From positions 124,001 through 188,000 of the forward strand of contig JFMR01000036.1 of assembly GCA_000635015.1 (NCBI GenBank): DNA of 64,000 bases, read 5' to 3'. This DNA comes from Prochlorococcus sp. scB243_498I20. GTDB lineage: Bacteria > Cyanobacteriota > Cyanobacteriia > PCC-6307 > Cyanobiaceae. Positions 20,665-30,383 of the stretch are shown in pieces. The first letter of the stretch is position 1. Each line of letters begins with the position of its first letter. The notes beneath the pieces are model-generated. The model ran no database searches, had not been told where the DNA came from, and saw only the letters and a program-made list of their open reading frames with translations. Made by a program: the position numbers and the translations under genes.

Positions 20665-20946
20665 TTAAAGAGGTGTTGCTTCAGAAATATAAGCTACTCC
20701 TCCGTAGTAGCTCAAATCTTCTCTGATGTTATCTCTCATTTTATCTATTAATTCTTGCTCACAAAAAACAATTACATGAGCATTTGCTCCTAATCCTGTA
20801 AATTCCATATCTTCAGTAACAACTCTTTCAGGACCTCTGCCTGTGGCGTGTTTCATAACGGTATATCCAGGAACATTAGCTTTTTCTAATGTTTTAATGA
20901 TTGCATCTAGTTCTCTTTCACTAAATATCAAGTCTAATCTTTTCAT
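20665..20946 (-). CDS. sbtB: SbtB, PII-like regulator of bicarbonate uptake (short form)
   Basis: PII-fold trimer that binds adenyl nucleotides and the SbtA transporter. The 93 residues match SbtB in the N-terminal ferredoxin-like part, with GYTVMKHATGRG (27-38) just before the T-loop. The protein ends at YISEATPL. It therefore lacks the C-terminal cysteine loop (CGxxxxC, the redox-sensitive R-loop) found in SbtB of freshwater species. It lies 3 bases after sbtA on the same strand, the usual sbtA-sbtB pair. Confidence 0.85.
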   Translation of the reverse strand: MKRLDLIFSERELDAIIKTLEKANVPGYTVMKHATGRGPERVVTEDMEFTGLGANAHVIVFCEQELIDKMRDNIREDLSYYGGVAYISEATPL

Positions 20947-20949
20947 TTT

Positions 20950-21948
20950 TTATAGAGGGGAAAGTGGGATAATGGTATTTACTAAACTCATATATATAGG
21001 AATGCCAAGAACTATATTGAATGGGAAAGTTAGACCTAGTGTAGTTGAAATATAATAACTAGATTTAGCCTCTGGAACTGTCATCCTCATCGCTGCAGGA
21101 ACTGCTAAATAAGAGGCGCTTGCACATAAAACCACAAATAAAAGTGCGTTGCCAGGTCCTAAAGATAAAAATCTTGCAACGAAAACACCAATAAATGCAT
21201 TAAATAGAGGCATGAAAATAGCAAACCCAATTAAAAACGAACCCGCATTCTTCAGTCTCGGCAATCTTTGAGCAGCGACTATTCCCATATCTAACAAGAA
21301 GAAGCATTCTGCTCCATAGAATAATTGTCCAGTAAAAGGCTCCATTTTTTCAATTCCTGAGGGATTACTGGAAGCAGTGAGAAATCCTACAATCAAGCTA
21401 GAGAGCAATAAATAAACTGATCCATTCAAAAGTGATTCGTGTAATATTGCGCTTAGATGCATTTTTCTTGATTTTGGTCTATTTTTTGGAGCTGCAAATT
21501 TCACAAGTAATAATCCAACAATTATTGCAGGAGATTCCATTAAAGCTAAAGCTCCAACCATAAACCCATCAAAAGCTATTTTTTGACTTTCTAAAAAACT
21601 TTCTGCAGAGATAAATGTAACAGCACTTATTGAACCGTATGCTGCTGCTATCGCTGCTGAATTAAAGACATCAAACTTAAATCTTAAAATTAAAAATCCA
21701 ATCAGTGGGATTACTAGTGACATCAGTATTGCAGCACTTAAAGTAGGCAATACTTGATCTGTAAAACCACTTTTCTGTATCTCTATACCTCCTTTAAAAC
21801 CAATAGCTAGGAGTAGGTATAAGGAGAAGAGTTTAGGTAATGGAGCTGGTATCTCTAAATCAGATTTAAAGAGGACTGATATTGCTCCAATCAAAAAGAA
21901 AAGAACTGGCGGGGCTAATACATTTTGCAGAATTGGACTTATTTCCAT
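20950..21948 (-). CDS. sbtA: SbtA, sodium-dependent bicarbonate transporter
   Basis: High-affinity Na+/HCO3- symporter of the carbon-concentrating mechanism, in the plasma membrane. The 332 residues are mostly hydrophobic, with about ten membrane segments in two repeat halves and a charged central loop (KFAAPKNRPKSRKM). The immediately following sbtB and the preceding BicA-like gene support the call. It is somewhat shorter than the roughly 370 residues of freshwater SbtA. Confidence 0.92.
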   Translation of the reverse strand: MEISPILQNVLAPPVLFFLIGAISVLFKSDLEIPAPLPKLFSLYLLLAIGFKGGIEIQKSGFTDQVLPTLSAAILMSLVIPLIGFLILRFKFDVFNSAAIAAAYGSISAVTFISAESFLESQKIAFDGFMVGALALMESPAIIVGLLLVKFAAPKNRPKSRKMHLSAILHESLLNGSVYLLLSSLIVGFLTASSNPSGIEKMEPFTGQLFYGAECFFLLDMGIVAAQRLPRLKNAGSFLIGFAIFMPLFNAFIGVFVARFLSLGPGNALLFVVLCASASYLAVPAAMRMTVPEAKSSYYISTTLGLTFPFNIVLGIPIYMSLVNTIIPLSPL

Positions 21949-21954
21949 AAATTA

Positions 21955-23622
21955 TTAGGCTATTTCATTTAGAGCAGTTTCTAAAGCTTCTTTTCTTGTT
22001 TCAATAATCCCTTCAACTCCAAACTTAGCTAATCTATCTTTTACTTTTTCATTAGCACCTGCAACAAATGCTTTTCTGGAATTATTTTTTGCTTCTTGCA
22101 TCATATCTTCTATTGCAAGAGTTGCGGTCACTCCAAGTCTTGGAACATCAGTGATATCTAATATCAAAACTTTGTAGTTTCTTACAAGCATCATTCTCTC
22201 AGATATGCCTTTAGCTGCTCCAAAACTAAGTGGTCCTTTAAGTCTAAATAGCATTACTTCTCCTGAACATCTATCTAGTAGTGCTTTTTCATCAGCAGGT
22301 AATGCATTTTTAGCTTGATCATCTTTTGATAAAGGATTATCCTCATCCATACCTTCTAGTTGAGTTTCAGTTATTGAATCGATAGTGAGCATATTTGCTA
22401 TGAATACACCTACTAAAACTGCCCAAATTAAATCCCAAAAAACTGTCATCAAAAGTACGCCATACATTACTACTGAAGTTTTTAAAGATAATTTGTGAGC
22501 CCTCCTTAAAAATCCCCAATCAATAATATCTAAACCTACTTTTATAAGGATTCCTGCTAGTAACGCAGTTGGTATTTGCTCAGCTAAAGGTCCCGCACCA
22601 ACTAAAACTATCAACAATACAACTGAGTGAACCATACCAGAAAGTGGCGTTGATCCTCCAGATTTAACATTTATAACTGTTCGCATGGTTGCTCCTGCTC
22701 CAGGCAAACCTGAAAACAGACCTGCAACAGCATTTCCTATTCCTTGACCAATAAGTTCTCTATCAGAATTATGTTTTGTTTGTGAAATATTATCTGCTAC
22801 TAGAGATGTCAGTAAGGAGTCAATTGCTCCAAGTACTGCTAGAACTAAGCCTGCTTTGAAAATAATTGGGAAATATTGATTAAAACTTGGTAAATTTAAA
22901 GATGGAACTCCCCTTGGGATTTCTCCGATTCTATCAATAGCTCCATCTCCAAAAATTAATATTGATATTGGGGTAACTATCAATAAAGCCAAGAGAGGAG
23001 AAGGAACCCACTGACTTATTTTTCTAGGAGTAAGAAATACTATACCTAGTGTCATTATTGCTACTCCAATAGCAGCACCATTTGGCTGGAAATTTGAAAA
23101 TACAGTAGTTAAAGATTCGACTACTCCACCTCGAGTGCTAATTCCAAGTAATGGCCCAATCTGAAGCGCAATAATTATTACTCCAATACCAGACATAAAT
23201 CCTGAAACAACAGAATATGGAACTAATGTAATGTATTTACCTAGTTTTAGAATCCCGAATAATATTTGCAGTAAGCCGCCAATGACTACCGCTGCCATAA
23301 CTAAAGGTAAAATTTGTCCTGCAGAAAGATCTCTTGGAACCCCTACTGCGGCCAAGCCTGCTACTACACCTGCAACAGTTACACTCATGGGACCGGTAGG
23401 CCCACTAACTTGAGCAGGTGTTCCGCCGAATAATGCGGCTAAAAAACCAACTACTACTGCTCCATAAAGTCCATAAATTGCTCCGCCAGGTCCTAACGCA
23501 GCATTTCCAAAAGCAAGAGCGAGAGGTAAAGCCACTACTGCGGCTGTGATGCCTCCTAGAATATCGCCTCTTACATTTTTAAGATGAAATCCATTGATTA
23601 TGTTCAAAGATGCTTTCCTCAA
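21955..23622 (-). CDS. bicA: SulP-family anion transporter, BicA-like bicarbonate carrier
   Basis: Probable sodium-dependent bicarbonate carrier, low affinity and high flux. The 555 residues give a SulP membrane core (about 12-14 segments, with VSGPTGPMSVTVAGV and GLPGAGATMRTVINVKSGG) and a cytoplasmic C-terminal STAS domain (from about 430; VLILDITDVPRLGVTATLAIEDM split over a beta-alpha unit). Sulfate transport is the main alternative, but adjacency to sbtA/sbtB argues for bicarbonate. The start is TTG; an in-frame stop lies four codons upstream and no ATG is available. It is followed by sbtA 6 bases later. Confidence 0.85.
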   Translation of the reverse strand: MRKASLNIINGFHLKNVRGDILGGITAAVVALPLALAFGNAALGPGGAIYGLYGAVVVGFLAALFGGTPAQVSGPTGPMSVTVAGVVAGLAAVGVPRDLSAGQILPLVMAAVVIGGLLQILFGILKLGKYITLVPYSVVSGFMSGIGVIIIALQIGPLLGISTRGGVVESLTTVFSNFQPNGAAIGVAIMTLGIVFLTPRKISQWVPSPLLALLIVTPISILIFGDGAIDRIGEIPRGVPSLNLPSFNQYFPIIFKAGLVLAVLGAIDSLLTSLVADNISQTKHNSDRELIGQGIGNAVAGLFSGLPGAGATMRTVINVKSGGSTPLSGMVHSVVLLIVLVGAGPLAEQIPTALLAGILIKVGLDIIDWGFLRRAHKLSLKTSVVMYGVLLMTVFWDLIWAVLVGVFIANMLTIDSITETQLEGMDEDNPLSKDDQAKNALPADEKALLDRCSGEVMLFRLKGPLSFGAAKGISERMMLVRNYKVLILDITDVPRLGVTATLAIEDMMQEAKNNSRKAFVAGANEKVKDRLAKFGVEGIIETRKEALETALNEIA

Positions 23623-23830
23623 AATAAATACTTAACTAAAAGATATTATCTCTAAATGATGTAAATTTGTGAAAAATGAAGATTGTACAAAATATTTTTG
23701 TAACTTTTTTTGCTCTTATTAATTAAATTTTAGTTAATTTTCCTGAACAAAAGTAGTCTCTGATAAATTTTTGTGCGAGGCAAGCGATTAATGTATTAGA
23801 TAAATATTTTTCAATTTAAATAATATTCAA

Positions 23831-24832
23831 ATGAATTCGATTATTCGTCCAAGAAGATTAAGAAGAAATGAGGCAATTAGAGAAATGGTTAGAGAAAACC
23901 ATCTAAAGGCATCGGACTTTATATATCCATTATTTATTCATGAAAAAGATTTTAAAGAGGACATTTCAGCAATGCCAGGAACTTATAGATGGGATATTAA
24001 TGGCTTAATAAAGGAGGTTACTAGGGCATGGGAATTGGGAATAAGGTGTGTGGTTCTTTTCCCAAAAATTGACGATAGCTTAAAGACTGAAGATGGAGCA
24101 GAATGTTTTAATGAAAATGGTTTAATACCTAAAGCTATTCGAATATTAAAAAAAGAGATTCCAGAAATGGCAATAATGACAGATGTTGCCTTGGACCCAT
24201 ACTCTTGTGATGGTCATGATGGATTAGTTGATGAAACTGGCAAAATATTGAACGATGAAACAATCGAAATTTTAAAAAAACAAGCTTTAACTCAAGCTAG
24301 AGCTGGAGCAGATTTTATTGGCCCTAGTGACATGATGGATGGGAGAGTTGGAGCAATTAGAACTGCTCTTGATAGTGAAGGATTTAGTGATGTAGGTATT
24401 ATTAGTTATACAGCTAAATATTCATCTGCTTATTATGGTCCGTTTAGAACTGCTTTAGATTCAGCTCCTAGAGAAAATAGTAAGAAAGTAATTCCAGACA
24501 ATAAGTCTACATATCAAATGGACCCTGCCAATTCAAAAGAGGCTTTAATTGAATCTGCATTGGATCAGTATGAAGGAGCTGATATTTTGATGGTAAAACC
24601 AGGAATTTCATATTTGGATATTGTTTATAGACTAAGCACATTTTCAAATAAGCCCATAGCTGCATACAACGTTAGTGGGGAGTATTCCATGGTAAAGTCT
24701 GCTGCTATGAAGAACTGGATTAACGAAAAAGATATTGTGTTAGAGACATTGCTTAGTTTTAAAAGAGCAGGAGCAAAACTAATACTCACTTATCATGCTT
24801 GTGATGCATCTCAATGGTTGCAGGATACTTAA
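23831..24832 (+). CDS. hemB: Delta-aminolevulinic acid dehydratase (porphobilinogen synthase)
   Basis: Condenses two 5-aminolevulinate molecules into porphobilinogen for chlorophyll, haem and corrinoid synthesis. The 333-residue protein has the two active-site lysines, in SYTAKYSSAYYGPFR and MVKPGISYLDIV. The metal site reads DVALDPYSCDGHDG: aspartates replace two of the three zinc-binding cysteines of E. coli HemB, which points to the Mg2+-dependent plant/cyanobacterial type. The ATG follows a 208-base gap from the divergent bicA-like gene. The downstream glyoxalase-fold gene may be co-transcribed. Confidence 0.96.
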   Translation: MNSIIRPRRLRRNEAIREMVRENHLKASDFIYPLFIHEKDFKEDISAMPGTYRWDINGLIKEVTRAWELGIRCVVLFPKIDDSLKTEDGAECFNENGLIPKAIRILKKEIPEMAIMTDVALDPYSCDGHDGLVDETGKILNDETIEILKKQALTQARAGADFIGPSDMMDGRVGAIRTALDSEGFSDVGIISYTAKYSSAYYGPFRTALDSAPRENSKKVIPDNKSTYQMDPANSKEALIESALDQYEGADILMVKPGISYLDIVYRLSTFSNKPIAAYNVSGEYSMVKSAAMKNWINEKDIVLETLLSFKRAGAKLILTYHACDASQWLQDT

Positions 24833-24894
24833 AAACTCATTATTAACAAAAATTTGGTTTATTCTTAGATAAATAATAAATTAATTGCTTTGTT

Positions 24895-25281
24895 TTGAAG
24901 TTTTCACAAGGAGTAAATAGGATTGGTCACATTGCACTTAGAGTAGAGAATCTCGAAAGGGCGAAATCTTTTTATATTAAGCTGGGTATGAAATTGGTTT
25001 GGGATGATAAAGATTGGTCTTATTTAGAGGCAGGTAAAGGGAAAGATGGACTTGCCTTGTTAGGCCCTAGCTACAAAGCTGCAGGACCCCACTTTGCTTT
25101 TCATTTTGAAAATAAAAAAGAAGTGGAAAATATTCAAAATGATTTAAAAAATTCTGGTGTAAAAGTTGGTCCTTTACATGAGCATAGAGATGGAACAGCA
25201 TCTTTTTATATGAAGGATACTGAAGGAAACTGGCTTGAGATGCTTTATGTGCCTCCTGAGGGTATTCAATCGAATACTTGA
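24895..25281 (+). CDS. Glyoxalase/VOC-fold protein, lactoylglutathione lyase type
   Basis: A 128-residue single VOC domain. Four residues that could be the glyoxalase I metal ligands are in the right places: His in IGHIALRV, Glu in SYLEAGK, His in HFAFHFEN and Glu in NWLEMLYV. It could detoxify methylglyoxal, but other VOC activities are possible. No ATG is available: the first usable codon after an in-frame TAA is TTG at 24895, without a clear ribosome binding site. AAGGAG occurs a few codons downstream, so the exact start is uncertain. Lies between hemB and mutS2. Confidence 0.8.
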   Translation: MKFSQGVNRIGHIALRVENLERAKSFYIKLGMKLVWDDKDWSYLEAGKGKDGLALLGPSYKAAGPHFAFHFENKKEVENIQNDLKNSGVKVGPLHEHRDGTASFYMKDTEGNWLEMLYVPPEGIQSNT

Positions 25282-25293
25282 TTCTTTTTTTGT

Positions 25294-27705
25294 ATGCAAG
25301 AGAAAAGTTATTCTAAAAAATCATATTCAGATAACACCTTAGAAGAAGAATCTATAAACCTTTTAGAGTGGGATTCATTAAAAACGCATTTATCTTCCTT
25401 CGCCTCAACGGAAATGGGTAAAAGATCAATTTTAAGTTTTGTTATACCTTCAGAATACGAGGCATCTAAAAGACTTTTGAATGAAACTGTTGAAATTAAT
25501 GAGCTAGAAAATAATTTAGATAAATCAATTAGTTTTTCTGGTGTTTTTGATATTAGTAGAAATATTGAAATTTGTTCGAAGGGAGGTGTAATTTCATCTT
25601 CTGAATTGTTAGAAATAGCGAAAACAATTGCTGCAGCAAGAAATTTAAAAAAAATCTTATTAGATTTTGAACAAAGGCCTTATATTTCATCATTCACAAA
25701 AAATTTAATTGACCATCAGAATATCGAAACGATTTTTAAAAAAGGCATTGAATCCAATGGAAGGATTTCAGACAATGCTAGTAATGAACTATCTATTCTT
25801 AGAAAAGAATTTTTATCTAAGAAACTTGAAAGAAAAATATTAGTTGAAAAATTTATTCAAAAGAATTTAGCTTATTTGCAAGATACTACTATTGGAGATC
25901 GATATGGAAGGCCTGTTTTAGCAGTGAAAGTTAATTATGTAGATAAATTTAAAGGAATAATTCATGACTCTTCATCTTCAGGAAATACAGTATATTTTGA
26001 GCCTGAAAGTGTAGTAACTAAAGGTAATAAGATTGCTTCTTTAGAGGCTAGGATCACAGCAGAAGAATTTAAATTACTTAAGAAATGGTCCCAGGTTGTT
26101 AGTGATAATTCAGAAAATCTTATTGAAATGGCATCCATTTTATTGAGATTAGAAAATGCCCTAACTCGTTCAAGATATTCGAAATGGATTGGAGGCAAAA
26201 CTCCTACTTTTGAGAAAAGTCCTATTATTTCTTTAATTGGTTTTTCTCATCCGTTATTGATTTGGGAACATAAGAAAAAAGGAGCCCCTCCACCAGTAGC
26301 TGTCGATTTTTATATAAATAGGCATATTAAAGTTGTAGCTATTACAGGTCCAAATACTGGAGGTAAAACAGCAGCTTTAAAAGGTTTGGGCTTGTCTTTA
26401 CTTATGGCTAGAGCAGGATTATTGATACCTTCAACTAATAATCCTATTATCCCTTTTTGTCCAAATATATATGTGGATATAGGAGATAATCAATCATTAG
26501 AAGAAAATTTATCTACCTTCAGTGGGCACATATCCCGCATAAAAGAAATATTAGATTCACTTGATTATAAGAAAGGATTGTCGGTTGTTTTGCTAGATGA
26601 GATTGGATCTGGCACAGATCCTCTTGAAGGAAGTGCTCTTGCGATGGCTTTATTAAAAGAATTTGCAAATAAATCTGATATCACTTTTGCAACTACACAT
26701 TATGGAGATATTAAGGCTTTAAAATATAACGACTCAAGATTTGAAAACGTATCAGTTGCCTTTGATGAGGATTCTTTGAAGCCAAAATATATACTCAACT
26801 GGGGTATACCTGGGAGAAGTAATGCTTTGTCAATTTCAAAGAGAATTGGTCTCGATGAAAACATACTAAATGAAGCTGCAAATTATCTAAAGCCAAAAGA
26901 AGTTGACAATATTAACAGTATTATCAAAGGACTTGAGGAAGAGAAGATTAAACAACAAAATTCTGCAGAAGCTGCTGCAGAATTGATTGCAAGGACTGAA
27001 ATATTACATGATGAACTGAAGAGAAATTATGAATATCAAAAAATAAATGCTGAAAAAATCCAGGAAATTGAAAGGTCTAAATTATCAAAACATATTGTAT
27101 CCGCTAAAAAAGAGGTAATAGATTTGATTAAAAAATTAAGAGATAAAAATGTTAATGGAGAGGATACGAGAATTATTGGAAAAAGATTAAAGGAAATTGA
27201 GACGGAACATTTAACCCAAAAAAAATCTGAAAAATCAATATCATGGAACCCTCAGGTAGGTGATTTTGTAAAGATTAAAAGTCTAAATAGTACGGGACAA
27301 ATTGTAGATTTAGATAAAAAAGGTGGTTTTTATGAAATTAAATGTGGTTCATTTAGAAGCACATTATCTGTAAATGACTTTGAAGGTATTAATGGAGAAA
27401 AGCCTAATTTCAAAAGGTCAAAAATTGAGATCAAGTCCACAAGAGAAGATTTTTCTTTTTCTAAAATTAGAACGAGTAAAAATACAATTGACGTAAGAGG
27501 GTTAAGAGTTCATGAAGCCGAAATAATTATTGAGGAGAAAATTAGAAAATTTCATGGACCGCTATGGATTGTTCATGGAATTGGCACAGGAAAATTAAAA
27601 AAAGGACTAAGAAATTGGTTATCAGGTTTAAATTATGTTGATAAGATTGAAGATGCAGCCAACAACGAGGGTGGCCCTGGTTGCAGTATTGCGTGGATAA
27701 AATAA
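25294..27705 (+). CDS. mutS2: MutS2, ribosome-rescue/recombination-suppressing ATPase
   Basis: MutS-family ATPase with an Smr nuclease domain; known roles are suppression of recombination and, in Bacillus, splitting of collided ribosomes. The 803 residues show the clamp/lever helices, Walker A GPNTGGKTAALKG, Walker B LLDEIGSGTDPLEG, and after a long coiled coil the C-terminal Smr domain (DVRGLRVHEAE, HGIGTGKLKKGLRNWL). There is no mismatch-recognition domain, which separates it from MutS. It lies 12 bases after the glyoxalase-fold gene and 40 before obg. Confidence 0.94.
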   Translation: MQEKSYSKKSYSDNTLEEESINLLEWDSLKTHLSSFASTEMGKRSILSFVIPSEYEASKRLLNETVEINELENNLDKSISFSGVFDISRNIEICSKGGVISSSELLEIAKTIAAARNLKKILLDFEQRPYISSFTKNLIDHQNIETIFKKGIESNGRISDNASNELSILRKEFLSKKLERKILVEKFIQKNLAYLQDTTIGDRYGRPVLAVKVNYVDKFKGIIHDSSSSGNTVYFEPESVVTKGNKIASLEARITAEEFKLLKKWSQVVSDNSENLIEMASILLRLENALTRSRYSKWIGGKTPTFEKSPIISLIGFSHPLLIWEHKKKGAPPPVAVDFYINRHIKVVAITGPNTGGKTAALKGLGLSLLMARAGLLIPSTNNPIIPFCPNIYVDIGDNQSLEENLSTFSGHISRIKEILDSLDYKKGLSVVLLDEIGSGTDPLEGSALAMALLKEFANKSDITFATTHYGDIKALKYNDSRFENVSVAFDEDSLKPKYILNWGIPGRSNALSISKRIGLDENILNEAANYLKPKEVDNINSIIKGLEEEKIKQQNSAEAAAELIARTEILHDELKRNYEYQKINAEKIQEIERSKLSKHIVSAKKEVIDLIKKLRDKNVNGEDTRIIGKRLKEIETEHLTQKKSEKSISWNPQVGDFVKIKSLNSTGQIVDLDKKGGFYEIKCGSFRSTLSVNDFEGINGEKPNFKRSKIEIKSTREDFSFSKIRTSKNTIDVRGLRVHEAEIIIEEKIRKFHGPLWIVHGIGTGKLKKGLRNWLSGLNYVDKIEDAANNEGGPGCSIAWIK

Positions 27706-27745
27706 AATTTAAAATACCTAGAAAACAATTTAATAAGCGTATTAA

Positions 27746-28729
27746 GTGCAATTTATTGATCAAGCCAACATTATTCTTAAAGCTGGAAAAGGTGGAAATG
27801 GAATAGTTTCATTTAGAAGAGAAAAATTCGTTCCTGCTGGAGGGCCTTCGGGGGGGAATGGTGGAAGAGGGGGTTCAGTTATTTTGGTGGCTGATAATAA
27901 TCTACAAACATTATTAGATTTCAAATTCAAACGAGAAATAATTGCTGAAGATGGATGCAAAGGAGGTCCTAATAAGAGATCAGGGGCTTCAGGTGAGGAT
28001 ACAATCCTTAAAGTACCCTGCGGTACAGAAATAAGGGATATTAAAACCGGCATTATTTTAGGAGACTTAACTAAAGATAAACAGAGTTTAACTATTGCCA
28101 TTGGAGGAAGAGGTGGACATGGTAATGCTTACTATTTAAGTAATCAAAATAGAGCCCCAGAATCATTCACTGAAGGAAAAGATGGTGAGATATGGGAGGT
28201 TCAATTAGAACTAAAACTTCTTGCAGAGGTTGGGATTATAGGCCTTCCAAATGCTGGAAAAAGTACTTTGATTTCCGTTGTATCATCTGCCCGTCCAAAA
28301 ATCGCAAATTATCCTTTCACGACTCTAATACCTAACTTAGGTGTAGTAAGAAAAATTGATGGGAATGGTTGCCTTTTTGCGGATATTCCTGGATTAATAT
28401 CAGGTGCAGCTGATGGCGTAGGTTTAGGCCATGATTTTTTAAGGCACATCCAAAGAACGAAGATACTTGTTCACTTAATTGATGCAATTGCAGAAAATCC
28501 TTTACATGATTTTGAGATTATTGAGCAGGAATTAAAAAAATATGGGAAAGGTCTTTTAGATAAAGAGAGGATAATAGTGTTAAATAAAATGGAGCTGGTA
28601 GATGATGATTATTTGAAAATAATTACAAAAAAGTTAGAAGATTTATCAAAAAAGAAAGTTTTAGTTATTTCTTCATCTTTAAAAAAAGGTTTATCCTCAC
28701 TGCTTTCTGAAGTGTGGAAAAGGATCTAA
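27746..28729 (+). CDS. obg: Obg (CgtA) GTPase
   Basis: Ribosome-associated GTPase of large-subunit assembly and stress response. The 327 residues comprise the glycine-rich Obg fold (GGRGG repeats, residues 1-158) and a GTPase domain with G1 [10 protein letters not shown]3 DIPGLISGA and G4 NKMEL. The optional C-terminal OCT domain is absent, as in many cyanobacteria. The start is GTG at 27746, which gives the canonical N-terminus [19 protein letters not shown]. Follows mutS2. Confidence 0.95.
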   Translation: MQFIDQANIILKAGKGGNGIVSFRREKFVPAGGPSGGNGGRGGSVILVADNNLQTLLDFKFKREIIAEDGCKGGPNKRSGASGEDTILKVPCGTEIRDIKTGIILGDLTKDKQSLTIAIGGRGGHGNAYYLSNQNRAPESFTEGKDGEIWEVQLELKLLAEVGIIGLPNAGKSTLISVVSSARPKIANYPFTTLIPNLGVVRKIDGNGCLFADIPGLISGAADGVGLGHDFLRHIQRTKILVHLIDAIAENPLHDFEIIEQELKKYGKGLLDKERIIVLNKMELVDDDYLKIITKKLEDLSKKKVLVISSSLKKGLSSLLSEVWKRI

Positions 28730-28815
28730 CTTAAATTAAAAATTTTTTTGTAAATAAATATACTTGATTTAATAATGAAAATTAGCCATAAATAAGATAA
28801 TTATTTAAACCTAAT

Positions 28816-28998
28816 ATGAATTTCTACAGTTGTTTTGATAAACAAGGAAAAATAATAGCTAGATGTCAAACCATACAAGATATTGAGGTTCTTAAGAAAA
28901 TGGGAAGACCGATTGTAGAAGTTAAGGAAATGAAAAATGAAGAGTCGGTGGTATGTTCTCTGACAGGTAGCCCATCAGATTTCAATATGGATTACTAA
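28816..28998 (+). CDS. Small conserved cyanobacterial protein of unknown function
   Basis: A 60-residue soluble protein with two short beta/alpha units and three cysteines (Cys6, Cys17 and Cys47). I recall similar short proteins beside obg and cp12 in picocyanobacteria but know no function. The gene follows obg by 86 bases and is closed by a strong hairpin terminator. Confidence 0.75.
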   Translation: MNFYSCFDKQGKIIARCQTIQDIEVLKKMGRPIVEVKEMKNEESVVCSLTGSPSDFNMDY

Positions 28999-29013
28999 AA
29001 GAAATCAAGAATT

Positions 29014-29044
29014 AAAAAAAGGGCTTTTTGAGCCCTTTTTTTTT
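29014..29044. terminator. Bidirectional intrinsic terminator between the 60-residue gene and cp12
   Basis: AAAAAAAGGGCT (29014-29025), a short T-rich loop and AGCCCTTTTTTTTT (29031-29044). The hairpin has an A-tract on the left and a T-tract on the right, so it can stop transcripts from both convergent genes. Confidence 0.85.
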
Positions 29045-29068
29045 GCATTATCTAATAATTAAATAAAC

Positions 29069-29287
29069 TTAATCATCATAAACAAGACATTCTGGTTCAT
29101 CTGGGTTTGCGTCGCAAAATAATTCCAAAGCATTAGGATCATGTTTATCTTCTGGATGATGATCCTTATATTCTTCGAGTTCTTTTAGCTCTTCAGTTAA
29201 ATGTCTGACCTTTGGAAGATTGCCCTCTGCTTTTGCAGATTCGATTTCCGATTGATCTTTTTGGATGTGTTCGTCAATGGATTTCAT
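29069..29287 (-). CDS. cp12: CP12, Calvin-cycle regulator
   Basis: Intrinsically disordered protein that ties GAPDH and phosphoribulokinase into an inactive complex when oxidised, shutting the Calvin cycle in the dark. The 72 residues end in the CP12 signature: two cysteines in LFCDANPDEPECLVYDD. The N-terminal cysteine pair of the plant/freshwater form is absent, and the mid-region helix (LTEELKELEEY) is a degenerate version of the AWD_VEEL core. The C-terminal GAPDH-binding cysteine pair is complete. Confidence 0.88.
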   Translation of the reverse strand: MKSIDEHIQKDQSEIESAKAEGNLPKVRHLTEELKELEEYKDHHPEDKHDPNALELFCDANPDEPECLVYDD

Positions 29288-29406
29288 TTTAAGCTTTTCG
29301 TACTTTAGTAGACATACATAACATAGTTAATTTCTAATGAAATTGCATTATCTGTGAACTAAATAAGTGTTCATTACAACATCATTTTTTTTGGGGAAAT
29401 TGATTT

Positions 29407-30360
29407 TTATATTTTTTCGGGCTCTAATCTCATTATTTCCTCTAGCGAGGGTAAAACTGGGATTAGTCGATTTGGGTTTAAAGGGAATAAAGCTTTGTAG
29501 TAATCTTTTTTCCATTCATTTTCGAAGCATGTCCTTTTTACGTTAGATAATTTAAAGAATTTTAATCTCCATTCAATAATCTTTTCAAAACTTGATAGTT
29601 CTTGTTCAGTGCATTTGAAAAGTTTACTATATATCAATTCCCATCTTATAAGCGTTGGAAAAAGGTAAATATCTGCGTAGGTTAATTCTTCTCCAAATAT
29701 CCAGCCACCTTTATTTTTCTGTAGTAAATTTTCAATTTCATTTATAGCTGCGAAAAGATTTTTACTCGCTTTATTGTAAGCTGACTGGTTTCTGGCGAAA
29801 CCACATTTATATACGCCATCATTAATGCTGTGATTAATTAAATCTAAAAATTTTTGATTACCATCTTTAATACTTAATGCCTGATATTTCGATTCACTTT
29901 TTATTGAATTGAGTAGTCTCATAATCTGTGAACTTTCATTAGACAAGATATTTACTTCATCTTTTACAAAGCTAATTAAAAGAGGTAATGTCGCTCTAAA
30001 AATAGTCTTTTTATTAGCTTTTTTGTAAAGGTCTGAAAGTCTCATACATCCCTTAATCTTTGTATTGAAAATCCATTCGCCATGCTCAACATCTGCCTTT
30101 AAAAAAATTACTTTAATTTTTTTAGATAAATCTTTTATTTCGTGAACAAGTAAAGTTCTTTGACACCATGGACATGAATGACCTACTAATAAATAAATTT
30201 GTCCATTCTCATTATTAATATCGTATTCACTATTAATGGTTATACCTTTAGGCCTCTTATAATTACCATGTAAATCTGATGGCGCGAAGCCATTCATTAA
30301 TTGGGTCCAAAACCAAAACCAGAATTTTCTGGAGGCCTTTATAAGGTATTTATTTTGCAT
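29407..30360 (-). CDS. Glutathione S-transferase family protein (omega/Xi-like)
   Basis: 317 residues: an N-terminal thioredoxin-fold domain with the active-site motif SCPWCQR (about 59-65) and a C-terminal helical GST domain. The CPWC site and the long chain resemble omega- and Xi-type enzymes such as glutathionyl-hydroquinone reductases, which reduce quinone-glutathione adducts. The exact substrate is unknown. The gene is divergent from the aspartoacylase-like gene with only 23 bases between start codons, so the promoters must overlap the coding regions. Confidence 0.85.
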   Translation of the reverse strand: MQNKYLIKASRKFWFWFWTQLMNGFAPSDLHGNYKRPKGITINSEYDINNENGQIYLLVGHSCPWCQRTLLVHEIKDLSKKIKVIFLKADVEHGEWIFNTKIKGCMRLSDLYKKANKKTIFRATLPLLISFVKDEVNILSNESSQIMRLLNSIKSESKYQALSIKDGNQKFLDLINHSINDGVYKCGFARNQSAYNKASKNLFAAINEIENLLQKNKGGWIFGEELTYADIYLFPTLIRWELIYSKLFKCTEQELSSFEKIIEWRLKFFKLSNVKRTCFENEWKKDYYKALFPLNPNRLIPVLPSLEEIMRLEPEKI

Positions 30361-30383
30361 AAAATTTTATTTTTAAAGAAAAA

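Noticed and set aside
23677..23727. A 16-codon frame in the bicA-hemB gap (starts MKIVQNIFVT)
   Set aside because: Very short and AT-rich; no supporting signal.
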